From assembly GCF_009812055.1 (NCBI RefSeq), contig NZ_WQNH01000024.1, forward strand, positions 1-64,000: a stretch of 64,000 bases of DNA. Direction: 5' to 3'. Under the pieces are notes generated by a model. The model had not been told where the DNA came from, did no database searches, and was given only the letters and a program-made list of their open reading frames with translations. Position numbers and translations under genes: made by a program. This stretch comes from Chelativorans xinjiangensis (GTDB lineage: Bacteria; Pseudomonadota; Alphaproteobacteria; Rhizobiales; Rhizobiaceae). Positions 50,796 through 60,758 of the stretch are shown one piece after another (position 1 is the first letter of the stretch; every line of letters starts with the position of its first letter).

Positions 50796-52391
50796 TTATT
50801 CGACGATGTCTACGCCCTCGAAGGCAAAGTCGCCGAGCGGGCTTTGCACGAAGCCCTCGACTTCCTTGCGCATCGGTACGACCGACAGCGAATGGTCGAG
50901 CGTCGCCCACGGCGCCTCGCGCTTGAAGACCACCTGCGCCTCTTCATAGAGCTTGGTGCGCTCGGCCTGATCTGAGGTCTGCTTGGCCTGCGTCACCAGA
51001 TTGTCGAATTCCTCGTTGCACCACTGCGCGCGGTTGTTGCCGCCGACGGCATCGCAGCCGAGCAGGGTGTGGAGGAAGTTGTCGGGGTCGCCATTGTCGC
51101 CGGTCCAGCCGAGCATCACGGCGCCGTCACGGTCCTTCGCCTTCGAGCGATCGAGATATTCAGCCCACTCGTAGCTGACGATCTCGACATTGACGCCGAT
51201 CTCCCGGAAATCGGACTGGATGAGCTCGGCCGCACGGCGGGCATTGAGCATGTACGGGCGGCTGACCGGCATCGCCCAGACCTTCATGGAAAGGTCGGTG
51301 ACGCCTGCTTCTTCGAGCATCTTCTTGGCCGCTTCCGGATCATACGGATCGTCCTCGATGGCATCGTTGTAGGACCACATGGTCGGCGGGATCGGGTTCT
51401 TGGCCGGTGTGGCCTGCCCCTGGAACACCGCCTCGACGATCGCCTCCTTGTTGATCGCCATGTTGAGCGCCTTGCGCACCTCGACCTTGTCGAAAGGCTC
51501 CTGGGTGGTGTTGTAGGCGAGATAGGCGACGTTGAGGCCTTCCTGCTCCATCACCTTAAGGTTCGGATCCGCCTTCATCTCCTCGACGTCGGCCGCGTTC
51601 GGATAAGGCATCAGGTGGCATTCGCCAGCCTTCAGCTTCTGATAGCGCACCGAAGCGTCCGGCGTGATGGCGAAGACGAGATCGTCGATCGGCTGCTTGC
51701 CGTTCCAGTAGTCCTCATGCGCGCGATAGCGGATCACGGCATCCTGCTGATAGGCGACGAACTCGAAGGCGCCTGTTCCCACCGGCTGCTGGTTGAGCAT
51801 CTGCATCTGGCCGTCGGCTTCCAGCTTGTCGGCATATTCCTTCGACACGATCGAGGCGAAGGGCATCGCGACGTTGGCGAGGAACGGCGCTTCCCGCTGC
51901 TTGAGCGTGAAACGCACCGTCATGTCGTCCACCTTCTCGATCGTGTCGATCAGATCCGGAAAGCCCATGCCGTTGAAATATTCCCACGCGGCGCCGGCGA
52001 CATATTGGTGCCAAGGATTGTCGCTCTTCAACTGCCGCTCGTAGGAGAAGATCACATCGTCCGCGTTCATGTCGCGCGTCGGCGTGAAGAAGTCCGTGGT
52101 CTGGAATTTGACACCGGGGCGCAGCTTGAAGGTGTACTGCAGGCCGTCGTCGGAGATCTCCCAGCTTTCGGCCAGGCCGGGGACGGTCTCGGTCGTACCG
52201 GGCTTGAACTCGAGCAGGCGGTTGTAGACCGTGTGCGCGGCTGCATCGAATGTCGTCCCCGCCGTATAGAGACCCGGATCGAAGCCCTCCGGGCTGCCCT
52301 CCGAGCAATAGACGAACGTCTTGGCGCCCGCCGCGCCGCTCAGCATCGTGGCAGCCAGCAGCGCGGCCGCGAATGTCAGTTTCGTTTTCAT
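50796..52391 (-). CDS. dppA: Dipeptide-binding protein DppA-like
   Basis: ATG at 52391 follows GGGAGA. The product is 531 residues with a signal peptide (KLTFAAALLAATMLSGAAGA). Family motifs include FVYCSEGSPEGFDPGLYTAG, TVYNRLLEFKPGTTETVPGL, and NALIKS-free C-terminal MLGWTGDNGDPDNFLHTLLG with the pattern WCNEEFDNLV. It resembles DppA (dipeptide, also haem in some bacteria) more than OppA. It heads the leftward dpp operon, and its leader carries an inverted repeat at 52505-52520. Confidence 0.94.
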   Translation of the reverse strand: MKTKLTFAAALLAATMLSGAAGAKTFVYCSEGSPEGFDPGLYTAGTTFDAAAHTVYNRLLEFKPGTTETVPGLAESWEISDDGLQYTFKLRPGVKFQTTDFFTPTRDMNADDVIFSYERQLKSDNPWHQYVAGAAWEYFNGMGFPDLIDTIEKVDDMTVRFTLKQREAPFLANVAMPFASIVSKEYADKLEADGQMQMLNQQPVGTGAFEFVAYQQDAVIRYRAHEDYWNGKQPIDDLVFAITPDASVRYQKLKAGECHLMPYPNAADVEEMKADPNLKVMEQEGLNVAYLAYNTTQEPFDKVEVRKALNMAINKEAIVEAVFQGQATPAKNPIPPTMWSYNDAIEDDPYDPEAAKKMLEEAGVTDLSMKVWAMPVSRPYMLNARRAAELIQSDFREIGVNVEIVSYEWAEYLDRSKAKDRDGAVMLGWTGDNGDPDNFLHTLLGCDAVGGNNRAQWCNEEFDNLVTQAKQTSDQAERTKLYEEAQVVFKREAPWATLDHSLSVVPMRKEVEGFVQSPLGDFAFEGVDIVE

Positions 52392-52504
52392 GGGATTCTC
52401 CCTCTTGTTATATCGAGCCCTTCCCACAGGCTCTTGGAAGCCGCATATAAGCAAAGTTCTCTTGGGGAGGAAACTCCTCTCGGAGTAATAAAATTTCGCA
52501 TTTC

Positions 52505-52520
52505 GTGAATTTTGTTTCAC
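52505..52520. promoter_or_regulatory. Inverted repeat GTGAA-N6-TTCAC upstream of dppA
   Basis: A perfect 5-base palindrome with a 6-base AT-rich spacer lies about 114 bases before dppA, in a locally AT-rich stretch. A second small palindrome GAGGA-AAC-TCCTC is near 52465-52480. These may be operator sites; no matching regulator was identified. Confidence 0.3.
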
Positions 52521-52626
52521 AAGGCTTTCGAATGGTGGACTTGGCCGCACGGCCGCCGGCACGTTGAGAGAATGGGGGTGGCGAAGCCTCGGCAAGGTGG
52601 CGGCAAGCGGAAGTGAGGAGGTATTT

Positions 52627-53178
52627 ATGGCCGGTGACTGGATCGACAGCGTTCTCTCCTTCTGGTTCGAGGAGATCGCGACGGAGGACTGGTTCAAAGG
52701 CAACGGCAAGCTGGACGAGACCATCCGCCCGCGCTTCGGCGCGCTGCACGAGCGGCTGAGCGCCGGGGCGCCGAAGGAGGCGGCCGAGGATGCCCGGGCG
52801 GCGCTCGCCGCCGTCATTCTGTTCGATCAGTTTCCGCGCAACATGTTCCGCGGCACCGCCAAGGCGTTCTCGACGGACGACCTTGCCATCTGGATTGCGC
52901 GCGAGGCGGTCGAGAAGCGGCTGGACGAAGGGCTGTCCAAAGAGCAGCGGCAGTTTTTATACATGCCGTTCCAGCACTCGGAGGTTCTGGCCGACCAGGA
53001 GCATGCGGTGATGCTGTTCAAGGCGCTGGGCGACGAGGAGGCGCTGCGCTACGCCGTCGAGCACCGGGACATCATAGAACGCTTCGGCCGCTTTCCACAC
53101 CGCAACCGCGCGTTGGGCCGCGTCAGCACACACGACGAGGAGGCCTTTCTGGAAGGGCACAAGGGCTTCGGGCAGTAA
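52627..53178 (+). CDS. DUF924 family protein
   Basis: The ATG at 52627 follows GAGGAGG. The product is 183 residues with the family's motifs in order: SVLSFWFEEIATEDWF, ILFDQFPRNMFRGTAKAF, QFLYMPFQHSE and FGRFPHRNRALGR. Related proteins have a TPR-like alpha fold and unknown function. It is divergent from dppA and lies before fadD on the same strand with a 158-base gap. Confidence 0.93.
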   Translation: MAGDWIDSVLSFWFEEIATEDWFKGNGKLDETIRPRFGALHERLSAGAPKEAAEDARAALAAVILFDQFPRNMFRGTAKAFSTDDLAIWIAREAVEKRLDEGLSKEQRQFLYMPFQHSEVLADQEHAVMLFKALGDEEALRYAVEHRDIIERFGRFPHRNRALGRVSTHDEEAFLEGHKGFGQ

Positions 53179-53336
53179 CCGCAGCGCCGGGCTTGCCGGT
53201 GCGGGACGCGCCACAATAAGGTGGCGGCATCGGGGAGCAGCGCCACCGGAATGCGCAATCCCAGTAGCGGAACAGGTGATGACCGGATATTAACGTTGAC
53301 GTGAAGGTAAACGGGAATTTCCAAAGGGAGGGAAAT

Positions 53337-55394
53337 TTGGCCAAGACCACAACGACGAGCAAGACGGGCGGAGAGAAGAAAACGACAACCACCCGCGCCG
53401 GAAAAACGCAGGCCGCAGCGAGCGGCAATACGCAGCAGAAGGCAGCGCCCAAGCGCTCGCCCACCCGCTCTGCAGCGGAGAAAAAGCCTGCAGCCAAGAC
53501 CGCGGCAAAAACCACCGATGCCGGCAAGAAGGGCGCCAAAGCAGCCACGTCAACGGCAGCAAGCGCAAAGACCGCAGCGGCCAAAACCGCGGATAAAGCC
53601 AAACCCGCCTCCACTCGCTCCGCAGCGTCGAAAGCGGCTGCCTCGAAAGGCTCGGGCACAAAGGCCGCGCCCGCGAAGACTGCCGGCGCCAGAACGACGG
53701 CCCGCAAGCCTGCCGCGCGCACTGCCAAGGCTGCGCAGAAGCCGTGGCTGAAGAGCTACCCCAAGGAAATCCCGAGCGAGATCGGGGATTTCGAACACAA
53801 CTCCCTCGGCGATATGATCGTAGCCTCCTGCCGCGCCTTCGCCGAGCAGCCGGCCTTCACCTGCATGGACAAGACCCTCACCTTCGCCGAATTGGAGAAG
53901 GCATCGCGGGACTTTGCCGCCTACCTGCAGTCGAAGGGGCTGAAGAAGGGCGCGCGCGTGGCCATCATGATGCCCAACGTGCTGCAATATCCGGTGGTGA
54001 TGCTGGCGGCGCTGAGGGCGGGATTTGTGGTCGTCAACGTCAACCCCCTCTACACACCGCGCGAACTGGAACATCAGCTCAAGGATGCGGGCGCGGAAGC
54101 CATCGTCATTCTGGAGAATTTCGCCAAGACGCTGCAGGCGGCGATCGACAAGACCGAGGTCAAGCACGTGGTGGTCGCCGCCATGGGCGACATGATGGGG
54201 CTGAAGGGCCACATCGTGAACTTCGTCGTGCGCCGGGTGAAAAAGCTTGTGCCGGCATGGGAGCTGCCCGGCCACGTGCCCTTCAAAACCGCCATGAAGG
54301 AAGGCGCGGCCCGGCGCTTCTCGCCCGCCGATGTCGGCATCGATGACGTCGCCTTCCTGCAGTATACGGGCGGCACGACGGGCGTTGCAAAGGGGGCGAT
54401 GCTGCTCCACCGCAACGTCCTCGCCAACGTGATGCAGAACGAAATCTGGCTGGAAACGGCCTATCTGAAGCGGGCCCGGCCAGAGCATGCGGTCTATATC
54501 TGCGCGTTGCCGCTCTACCATATCTATGCGCTGACGGTGAACGCGCTGATGGGTCTGAAGCTGGGGGCGCAGAATGTCCTGATCACCAACCCGCGCGACA
54601 TCCCTGCATTCGTGAAGGAGTTGGCGAAGTACGACTTCACCATGTTCCCCGGCCTCAACACGCTTTTCAACGCGCTGCTCCACAACGATGACTTCCACAA
54701 ACTCGACTTCAAGAACCTGATCCTCACTTTCGGTGGCGGCATGGCCGTGCAGCGCTCTGTGGCGGAGCGCTGGAAAGCACTGACGGGATGCATGATCTCC
54801 GAGGGCTACGGGCTTTCGGAGACCTCGCCGGTGGCCACGGCCAACCGCTTCGACAGTGACGACTTCACCGGTACGATCGGCCTGCCCCTGCCGTCCACCG
54901 AAGTGGCCATCCGCGACGAAGACGGGAAGGACGTGAAAACGGGCGAGGTGGGGGAAGTGTGCATCCGCGGCCCGCAGGTGATGGGCGGTTACTGGAACCG
55001 GCCCGACGAGACCAGGAAAAGCATGACGAAGGACGGCTTCTTCAAGTCCGGCGATATGGGCGTGATGGACAAAGGCGGCTACATCAAGATCGTCGACCGC
55101 AAGAAGGACATGATCAACGTCTCGGGCTTCAACGTCTATCCGAACGAGATCGAGGATGTGGTAGCGCAGCACCCCGGCGTGCGGGAAGTGGCTGCGATCG
55201 GCGTGCCGGACGAGCACTCGGGCGAGGTGCCGAAGCTCTTCGTGGTGAGGAAGGACAGTACGCTCACCGAAGAGGACATCATCGACTTCTGCCGCAAGGA
55301 GCTGACCGGCTACAAGCGGCCGAAGCATGTGGAGTTCCGCAGCGAGTTGCCGAAATCCAACGTGGGCAAGATCCTGCGGCGGGAATTGCGGTAG
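53337..55394 (+). CDS. fadD: Long-chain acyl-CoA synthetase FadD with basic, low-complexity N-terminal extension
   Basis: A TTG at 53337 follows AAAGGGAGGG. Residues 1-134 are almost only Ala, Lys, Thr, Ser, Arg, Gly, Pro and Gln; they contain no Val, Leu, Ile, aromatic, Cys or His and only four acidic residues. The enzyme part begins at about K135-PWLKSYPKEIPSE and is complete: QYTGGTTGVAKGAMLLHRN (AMP-binding), EGYGLSETSP, MGGYWNRPDET, and the C-terminal K in PKSNVGKILRREL. It activates fatty acids to acyl-CoA. The extension looks like histone H1-like tails and could bind DNA, polyphosphate or PHB granules; this is inference. Confidence 0.93.
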   Translation: MAKTTTTSKTGGEKKTTTTRAGKTQAAASGNTQQKAAPKRSPTRSAAEKKPAAKTAAKTTDAGKKGAKAATSTAASAKTAAAKTADKAKPASTRSAASKAAASKGSGTKAAPAKTAGARTTARKPAARTAKAAQKPWLKSYPKEIPSEIGDFEHNSLGDMIVASCRAFAEQPAFTCMDKTLTFAELEKASRDFAAYLQSKGLKKGARVAIMMPNVLQYPVVMLAALRAGFVVVNVNPLYTPRELEHQLKDAGAEAIVILENFAKTLQAAIDKTEVKHVVVAAMGDMMGLKGHIVNFVVRRVKKLVPAWELPGHVPFKTAMKEGAARRFSPADVGIDDVAFLQYTGGTTGVAKGAMLLHRNVLANVMQNEIWLETAYLKRARPEHAVYICALPLYHIYALTVNALMGLKLGAQNVLITNPRDIPAFVKELAKYDFTMFPGLNTLFNALLHNDDFHKLDFKNLILTFGGGMAVQRSVAERWKALTGCMISEGYGLSETSPVATANRFDSDDFTGTIGLPLPSTEVAIRDEDGKDVKTGEVGEVCIRGPQVMGGYWNRPDETRKSMTKDGFFKSGDMGVMDKGGYIKIVDRKKDMINVSGFNVYPNEIEDVVAQHPGVREVAAIGVPDEHSGEVPKLFVVRKDSTLTEEDIIDFCRKELTGYKRPKHVEFRSELPKSNVGKILRRELR

Positions 55395-55476
55395 GGGCCC
55401 GTCCATACTCATTGGAGGTGCCGCGCCCCTTCGCGCCCTCACTGGGTTCTGTCAAAGGGCCGGGGGTTCTGTCAAA

Positions 55477-55637
55477 GGGCCGAGCATCCTCCCTCGCGCG
55501 TCATCCCGGAAGCCGGAGCGAAGCAGAGGCTGTCCGGGACCCATTCCGGAACATGGATGAGTCACGGAATGGATCCCGGCTCGCGGGAGCTTGGGCTCCC
55601 TTGGCCGGGATGACGCGCGAGGGAGGATGCCCGGCCC
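55477..55637. repeat. Palindromic intergenic repeat, family F
   Basis: GGGCCGAGCATCCTCCCTCG at the left and its inverted counterpart at the right enclose GCGTCATCCCGG and CCGGGATGACGC. Two direct copies of GGGTTCTGTCAAAGGGCCG lie just to the left. The element fills the gap between the convergent fadD and pgi genes. Confidence 0.85.
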
Positions 55638-55650
55638 TTCGGCGACGCCT

Positions 55651-57279
<1,629 letters not shown>

Positions 57280-57312
57280 GTCGGTGCTTCTCCTTCCTTG
57301 CCGGCCGGATCT

Positions 57313-57416
57313 TAGACCAGTTCATCGTTTCACGGAATCGATGAACTGGTCTAACCCATTGTTTTATCGCAATTCCGGACGGAAAACCGGTTTCCACTTT
57401 TCCTGGAATTGCTTTA
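57313..57416. repeat. RIME1-like element, family D, full copy upstream of pgi
   Basis: TA at 57313-57314 and at 57415-57416, spaced 102 bases. The left end TAGACCAGTTC matches the copies at 36657 and 46946. The gap from 57417 to 57532 contains the leader of the MocR-type gene and nothing else recognised. Confidence 0.92.
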
Positions 57417-57532
57417 GGTCGCTACCCGGAAAATGTGAAGCGGTGAAGAAGGCGCATCTGTGGCGTAACGGCTTAGTCCAGGGTTGCGGCACATTGCCCA
57501 TGGGGGTAGGCTCCGCCGCCGGAGAGGAAGCC

Positions 57533-59026
57533 ATGCCGACCAGAAACGACGCCGCCCTTTGGGCCGGGCTGTTCAAGATATCCCCTGATTCGAGCCAGAC
57601 ATTGCAGGCGCAGATCCGCCAGGCGATCGTCTCGGCGATTCTCGACCGGCAGATCGCGCCTTCGATGCCGCTGCCGTCCTGCCGCATCCTGGCGGAGAAG
57701 CTGGGCGTGGCACGCGGCACGGTGGTGCTGGCGTTTCAGCAGCTCGTCGACCAGGGCTTTCTGATCGCCCGCGAGCGGCGCGGGCATTTCGTCAACCCGG
57801 AGGTGCTGGCCGCACCCCCGCGCCCGCCGCGCCAAACGGCGCGCGGGGTGGCACGGATCGACTGGAAGGCGCGCCGCCAGGTGGTGGCGAGCGACATGCC
57901 CGAGGCGCCGAAGAACGACGACTGGATGCAGTCTTCCTACCCCTTCGTCTACGGCCAGTTCGACCCGACGCTCTTTCCCACCGCCGAGTGGCGCGAGTGC
58001 AACCGCATGGCGCTGGCGGTGCTCGAAATCCGCAACTGGGCGGCCGATATGGTCGACAGGGACGACCCGCTCCTGATCGAGCAGATCCAGGCGCGGCTGC
58101 TCCCCCGCCGCGGCATCTTCGCCAATCCGGACGAGATCATCATCACACTGGGCGCGCAACACGCGCTTTACATGCTCTCCACGCTGCTCATGCGGCGCGG
58201 GGCCCGGGTGGCGATGGAGAACCCCGGCTTTGCCGACGCGCGCTCCATCTTCCGGCTCGCCGGCGCCGAGACGCTGCCCGTGCCGGTGGACAGCGACGGT
58301 ATGAAGGTCGGCGCGATTCCGCCCGAGGCGGATTTCGTCTTCGTCACGCCCAGCCACCACTGCCCGACGATGGTGCCCCTCAGCCGCGCGCGGCGCGAGG
58401 CGCTCCTTGCCCAGGCGGAGGAGAACGATTGGGTCGTCATCGAGGACGATTACGACAGCCAGCTTGCCGAGGAGACGCCGCAGGAGGCGCTCAAGGGCCT
58501 CGACCATACAGGGCGCGTCATCTATGTCGGCTCCATGTCGAAGACGCTCGCGCCGGGCTTGCGGATAGGCTACATCGTCGCGCCGGCGGAGCTGGTGGCG
58601 GAACTGAGGGCCTTGCGCCGCTTCATGCTGCGTCACCCGCCGGCAAACAACCAGCGCGCGGTAGCGCTGTTCCTGTCGCTCGGCCACCACGACGCACTGG
58701 TGCGCCGGCTTTCCGCCGCCTTCGAGGAGCGGCGCAAGGAGTTGTTGACGGCGCTGCGCCTGCACATGCCCGACTGGCAAGCGGCCGATGTGCCCGGCGG
58801 AATATCCATCTGGCTCAAGGGGCCGCCGGGCACCGACACGACTGCGCTCGCCCGCGCGGCAAAGGGGCGGGGCGTGCTCATCGAGCCGGGCGCGCGCTTC
58901 TTCGACGGGCCGGAGCGGCCCTCGCCCTACATGCGGCTCGGCATCTCCTCGATCGCGCTGCAACACATCGAACCAGGCATCCGCGAATTGGCCGCGGCGG
59001 CGGCACGGCGCTCCGAGGCGGCGTAG
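57533..59026 (+). CDS. MocR/PdxR-type transcriptional regulator (GntR HTH plus aminotransferase domain)
   Basis: ATG at 57533 follows GGAGAGGAAG. The product is 497 residues: an N-terminal GntR-type winged helix (LQAQIRQAIVSAILDRQIAP, LAEKLGVARGTVVLAFQQL), a linker, then a fold type I aminotransferase domain with DEIIITLGAQHALYMLS, VIEDDYDSQLAEE and the PLP lysine in GSMSKTLAPGLRIGYI. Such regulators use PLP or an amino-acid derivative as effector and control nearby metabolic genes. The neighbours here are pgi on one side and a repeat plus an M81 gene on the other, so the target is not obvious. Confidence 0.94.
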   Translation: MPTRNDAALWAGLFKISPDSSQTLQAQIRQAIVSAILDRQIAPSMPLPSCRILAEKLGVARGTVVLAFQQLVDQGFLIARERRGHFVNPEVLAAPPRPPRQTARGVARIDWKARRQVVASDMPEAPKNDDWMQSSYPFVYGQFDPTLFPTAEWRECNRMALAVLEIRNWAADMVDRDDPLLIEQIQARLLPRRGIFANPDEIIITLGAQHALYMLSTLLMRRGARVAMENPGFADARSIFRLAGAETLPVPVDSDGMKVGAIPPEADFVFVTPSHHCPTMVPLSRARREALLAQAEENDWVVIEDDYDSQLAEETPQEALKGLDHTGRVIYVGSMSKTLAPGLRIGYIVAPAELVAELRALRRFMLRHPPANNQRAVALFLSLGHHDALVRRLSAAFEERRKELLTALRLHMPDWQAADVPGGISIWLKGPPGTDTTALARAAKGRGVLIEPGARFFDGPERPSPYMRLGISSIALQHIEPGIRELAAAAARRSEAA

Positions 59027-59047
59027 GGAGCGCCCTTCCCTTCGCTG

Positions 59048-59226
59048 CAGGGCTATCGCATGTGGATGGAGTCTTTGTTCGGCTTCGCCGGACCCCCACC
59101 CTCAATCCCTCCCCTCAAGGGGGAGGGGGACGATGGCGTGCTCAACCGGGCTTCCCTCCCCCTTGAGGGGAGGGATTGAGGGTGGGGGTACGATCAGGAC
59201 TTAGAATCCCACATGCGATAGCTCTG
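59048..59226. repeat. Palindromic intergenic repeat, family B, copy 4
   Basis: CAGGGCTATCGCATGTGG at the left pairs with CCCACATGCGATAGCTCTG at the right, around CCCCCACCCTCAATCCCTCC and its inverted copy. It fills the gap between the convergent MocR-type and M81 genes. Confidence 0.9.
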
Positions 59227-59240
59227 CCCTCCGCTGGGGG

Positions 59241-60677
59241 TTAAGCCCAGCGTTCTGACAGGCGGGCCTTCGGGGCGAACGTGAAATCGCCCTGGAAGGG
59301 ATAGCAGGGCGTATGGCGGCGGTGGTTGGCGAGCGCTGGGATGTCCTGGTTGACCGCGCCTTCTGTGAGGGCCATCAGGTTGGGGTTGGCGAGGGGCGCA
59401 AGCTCCGGGGAGAGATAGCCGGACTTGACGACGAGCAGGCGGACGGCGTGTGGGTCGAGGCCCAGCCGTTTGAAGTCGGCGAGCCGGTGATAGGGGCGGC
59501 GGCGGGCCGCCAGCACCACGTCTATGCCACCGACGCGCACTACCGCTTGACGCTCGGCAGGATCGCCTGGATCGTCGAGGCGGAGCACCTCGACATCGGC
59601 GGCGATATGCGGGCTCGCGGGATCGAGGCTGCCGCCGATCCGCAACGGAAGGAAAGCGCCCTTCCCGGCTTCGAAGCACCGCTCGACGGCCGGCCGGTCC
59701 GCGATGCCGGCGATAAGCGCCCCCTGCCAGTCGCGCGCCACGAGCGCAGCCAGCACGTCGGCCCTGTCGCCCACGCCGCCGCCCGTGGGATTGTCGCCGG
59801 AATCGGCGAGGATGACCGGTGACGTGCGGGCGGCCACCGCAATCTCCAGCATTTCATCGAGCGCGCCGGTGACGGGGCCGAAACGGAAGTTTTCACGCTC
59901 GCGCCAATAGGCGAGCGCCAGCCTCTCGGCTTCTTCCAAGGCAGCCCTCCGGTTCGTGGCGGTGACCACCACTGCTGCTGTGGCGCGCGGCTCGTCCGCC
60001 CAGACATAGCCGACCATCAGGTTGGCGTCCCAGATGCTCGGAATGGCATCGACCTGTGGGAGGGCGGCGTAGAGCGAGCGGGCGGGCTCGTCCTCCGTCG
60101 AGGTGCGCTCGCCCGGCAGGAGGATGGGGATCGGTGCCCAGGCGATACCCGGCCTTTCGCCACTCTTCAGAGCCTTCACCAGCATTGCAAAGGCGCGGGC
60201 CATCGTCTCCTGCACGTCGATGTGGGGTGCGGTGCGGTATGCGGCGAAGATGTCGAGCTGGTCGACGATGGCCTGGCTGACGTTGCCGTGCAGGTCGTAG
60301 CTGGCGGCGACGATGCAGCGGGGACCGACGACGGCGCGGGCGGATAAGATCCAGTCGGCTTCGGCATCGTCCATGCCTTCGACATTCATGGCGCCGTGCA
60401 TTGTCAGGTGCAGGCCGTCGAGCGGGAGGGACCTTTTCAGCCGATCCAGGAACTCGGACTTGAACTCATCGTAAGCCGCACGCGATACGGGGCCGCCGGG
60501 CACGGCCCGGGCATGGAAGAGCGGCAGGAGTTCCACACCGTCGGCGTGGTGCAGGAAGGCGAAGTGGTCGGAGGAAAGGAGCTCCTCACCGCGCAGGATG
60601 CGGAAGTCCTCGCGGTTCATCAGCACCGGGGAGTAGGTGCTGCACTCGGTGTGAATTCCGCCGATGGCGAGGCGCAT
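59241..60677 (-). CDS. M81 family metallopeptidase (MlrC-like)
   Basis: The product is 478 residues, typical of M81. Zinc-binding and catalytic candidates are IGGIHTECSTYSP (N-terminal H-x-E), GLHLTMHGAMNVEG, ASYDLHGN, and AAYRTAPHIDVQET. A large C-terminal domain contains LADSGDNPTGGGVGDRADVL. MlrC was named for breakdown of microcystin, but most relatives act on other peptides or amide compounds. It is the last of four leftward genes (RpiR regulator, SDR, hexosaminidase, M81) with short gaps. Confidence 0.9.
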   Translation of the reverse strand: MRLAIGGIHTECSTYSPVLMNREDFRILRGEELLSSDHFAFLHHADGVELLPLFHARAVPGGPVSRAAYDEFKSEFLDRLKRSLPLDGLHLTMHGAMNVEGMDDAEADWILSARAVVGPRCIVAASYDLHGNVSQAIVDQLDIFAAYRTAPHIDVQETMARAFAMLVKALKSGERPGIAWAPIPILLPGERTSTEDEPARSLYAALPQVDAIPSIWDANLMVGYVWADEPRATAAVVVTATNRRAALEEAERLALAYWRERENFRFGPVTGALDEMLEIAVAARTSPVILADSGDNPTGGGVGDRADVLAALVARDWQGALIAGIADRPAVERCFEAGKGAFLPLRIGGSLDPASPHIAADVEVLRLDDPGDPAERQAVVRVGGIDVVLAARRRPYHRLADFKRLGLDPHAVRLLVVKSGYLSPELAPLANPNLMALTEGAVNQDIPALANHRRHTPCYPFQGDFTFAPKARLSERWA

Positions 60678-60758
60678 TGCACTGCTCCGTTGGGGAATTT
60701 TGCTTTGGCGAATGGAAATGCCGGCGCCCCTCGCGCCGGCATCTCCAGGTTCATCCCT

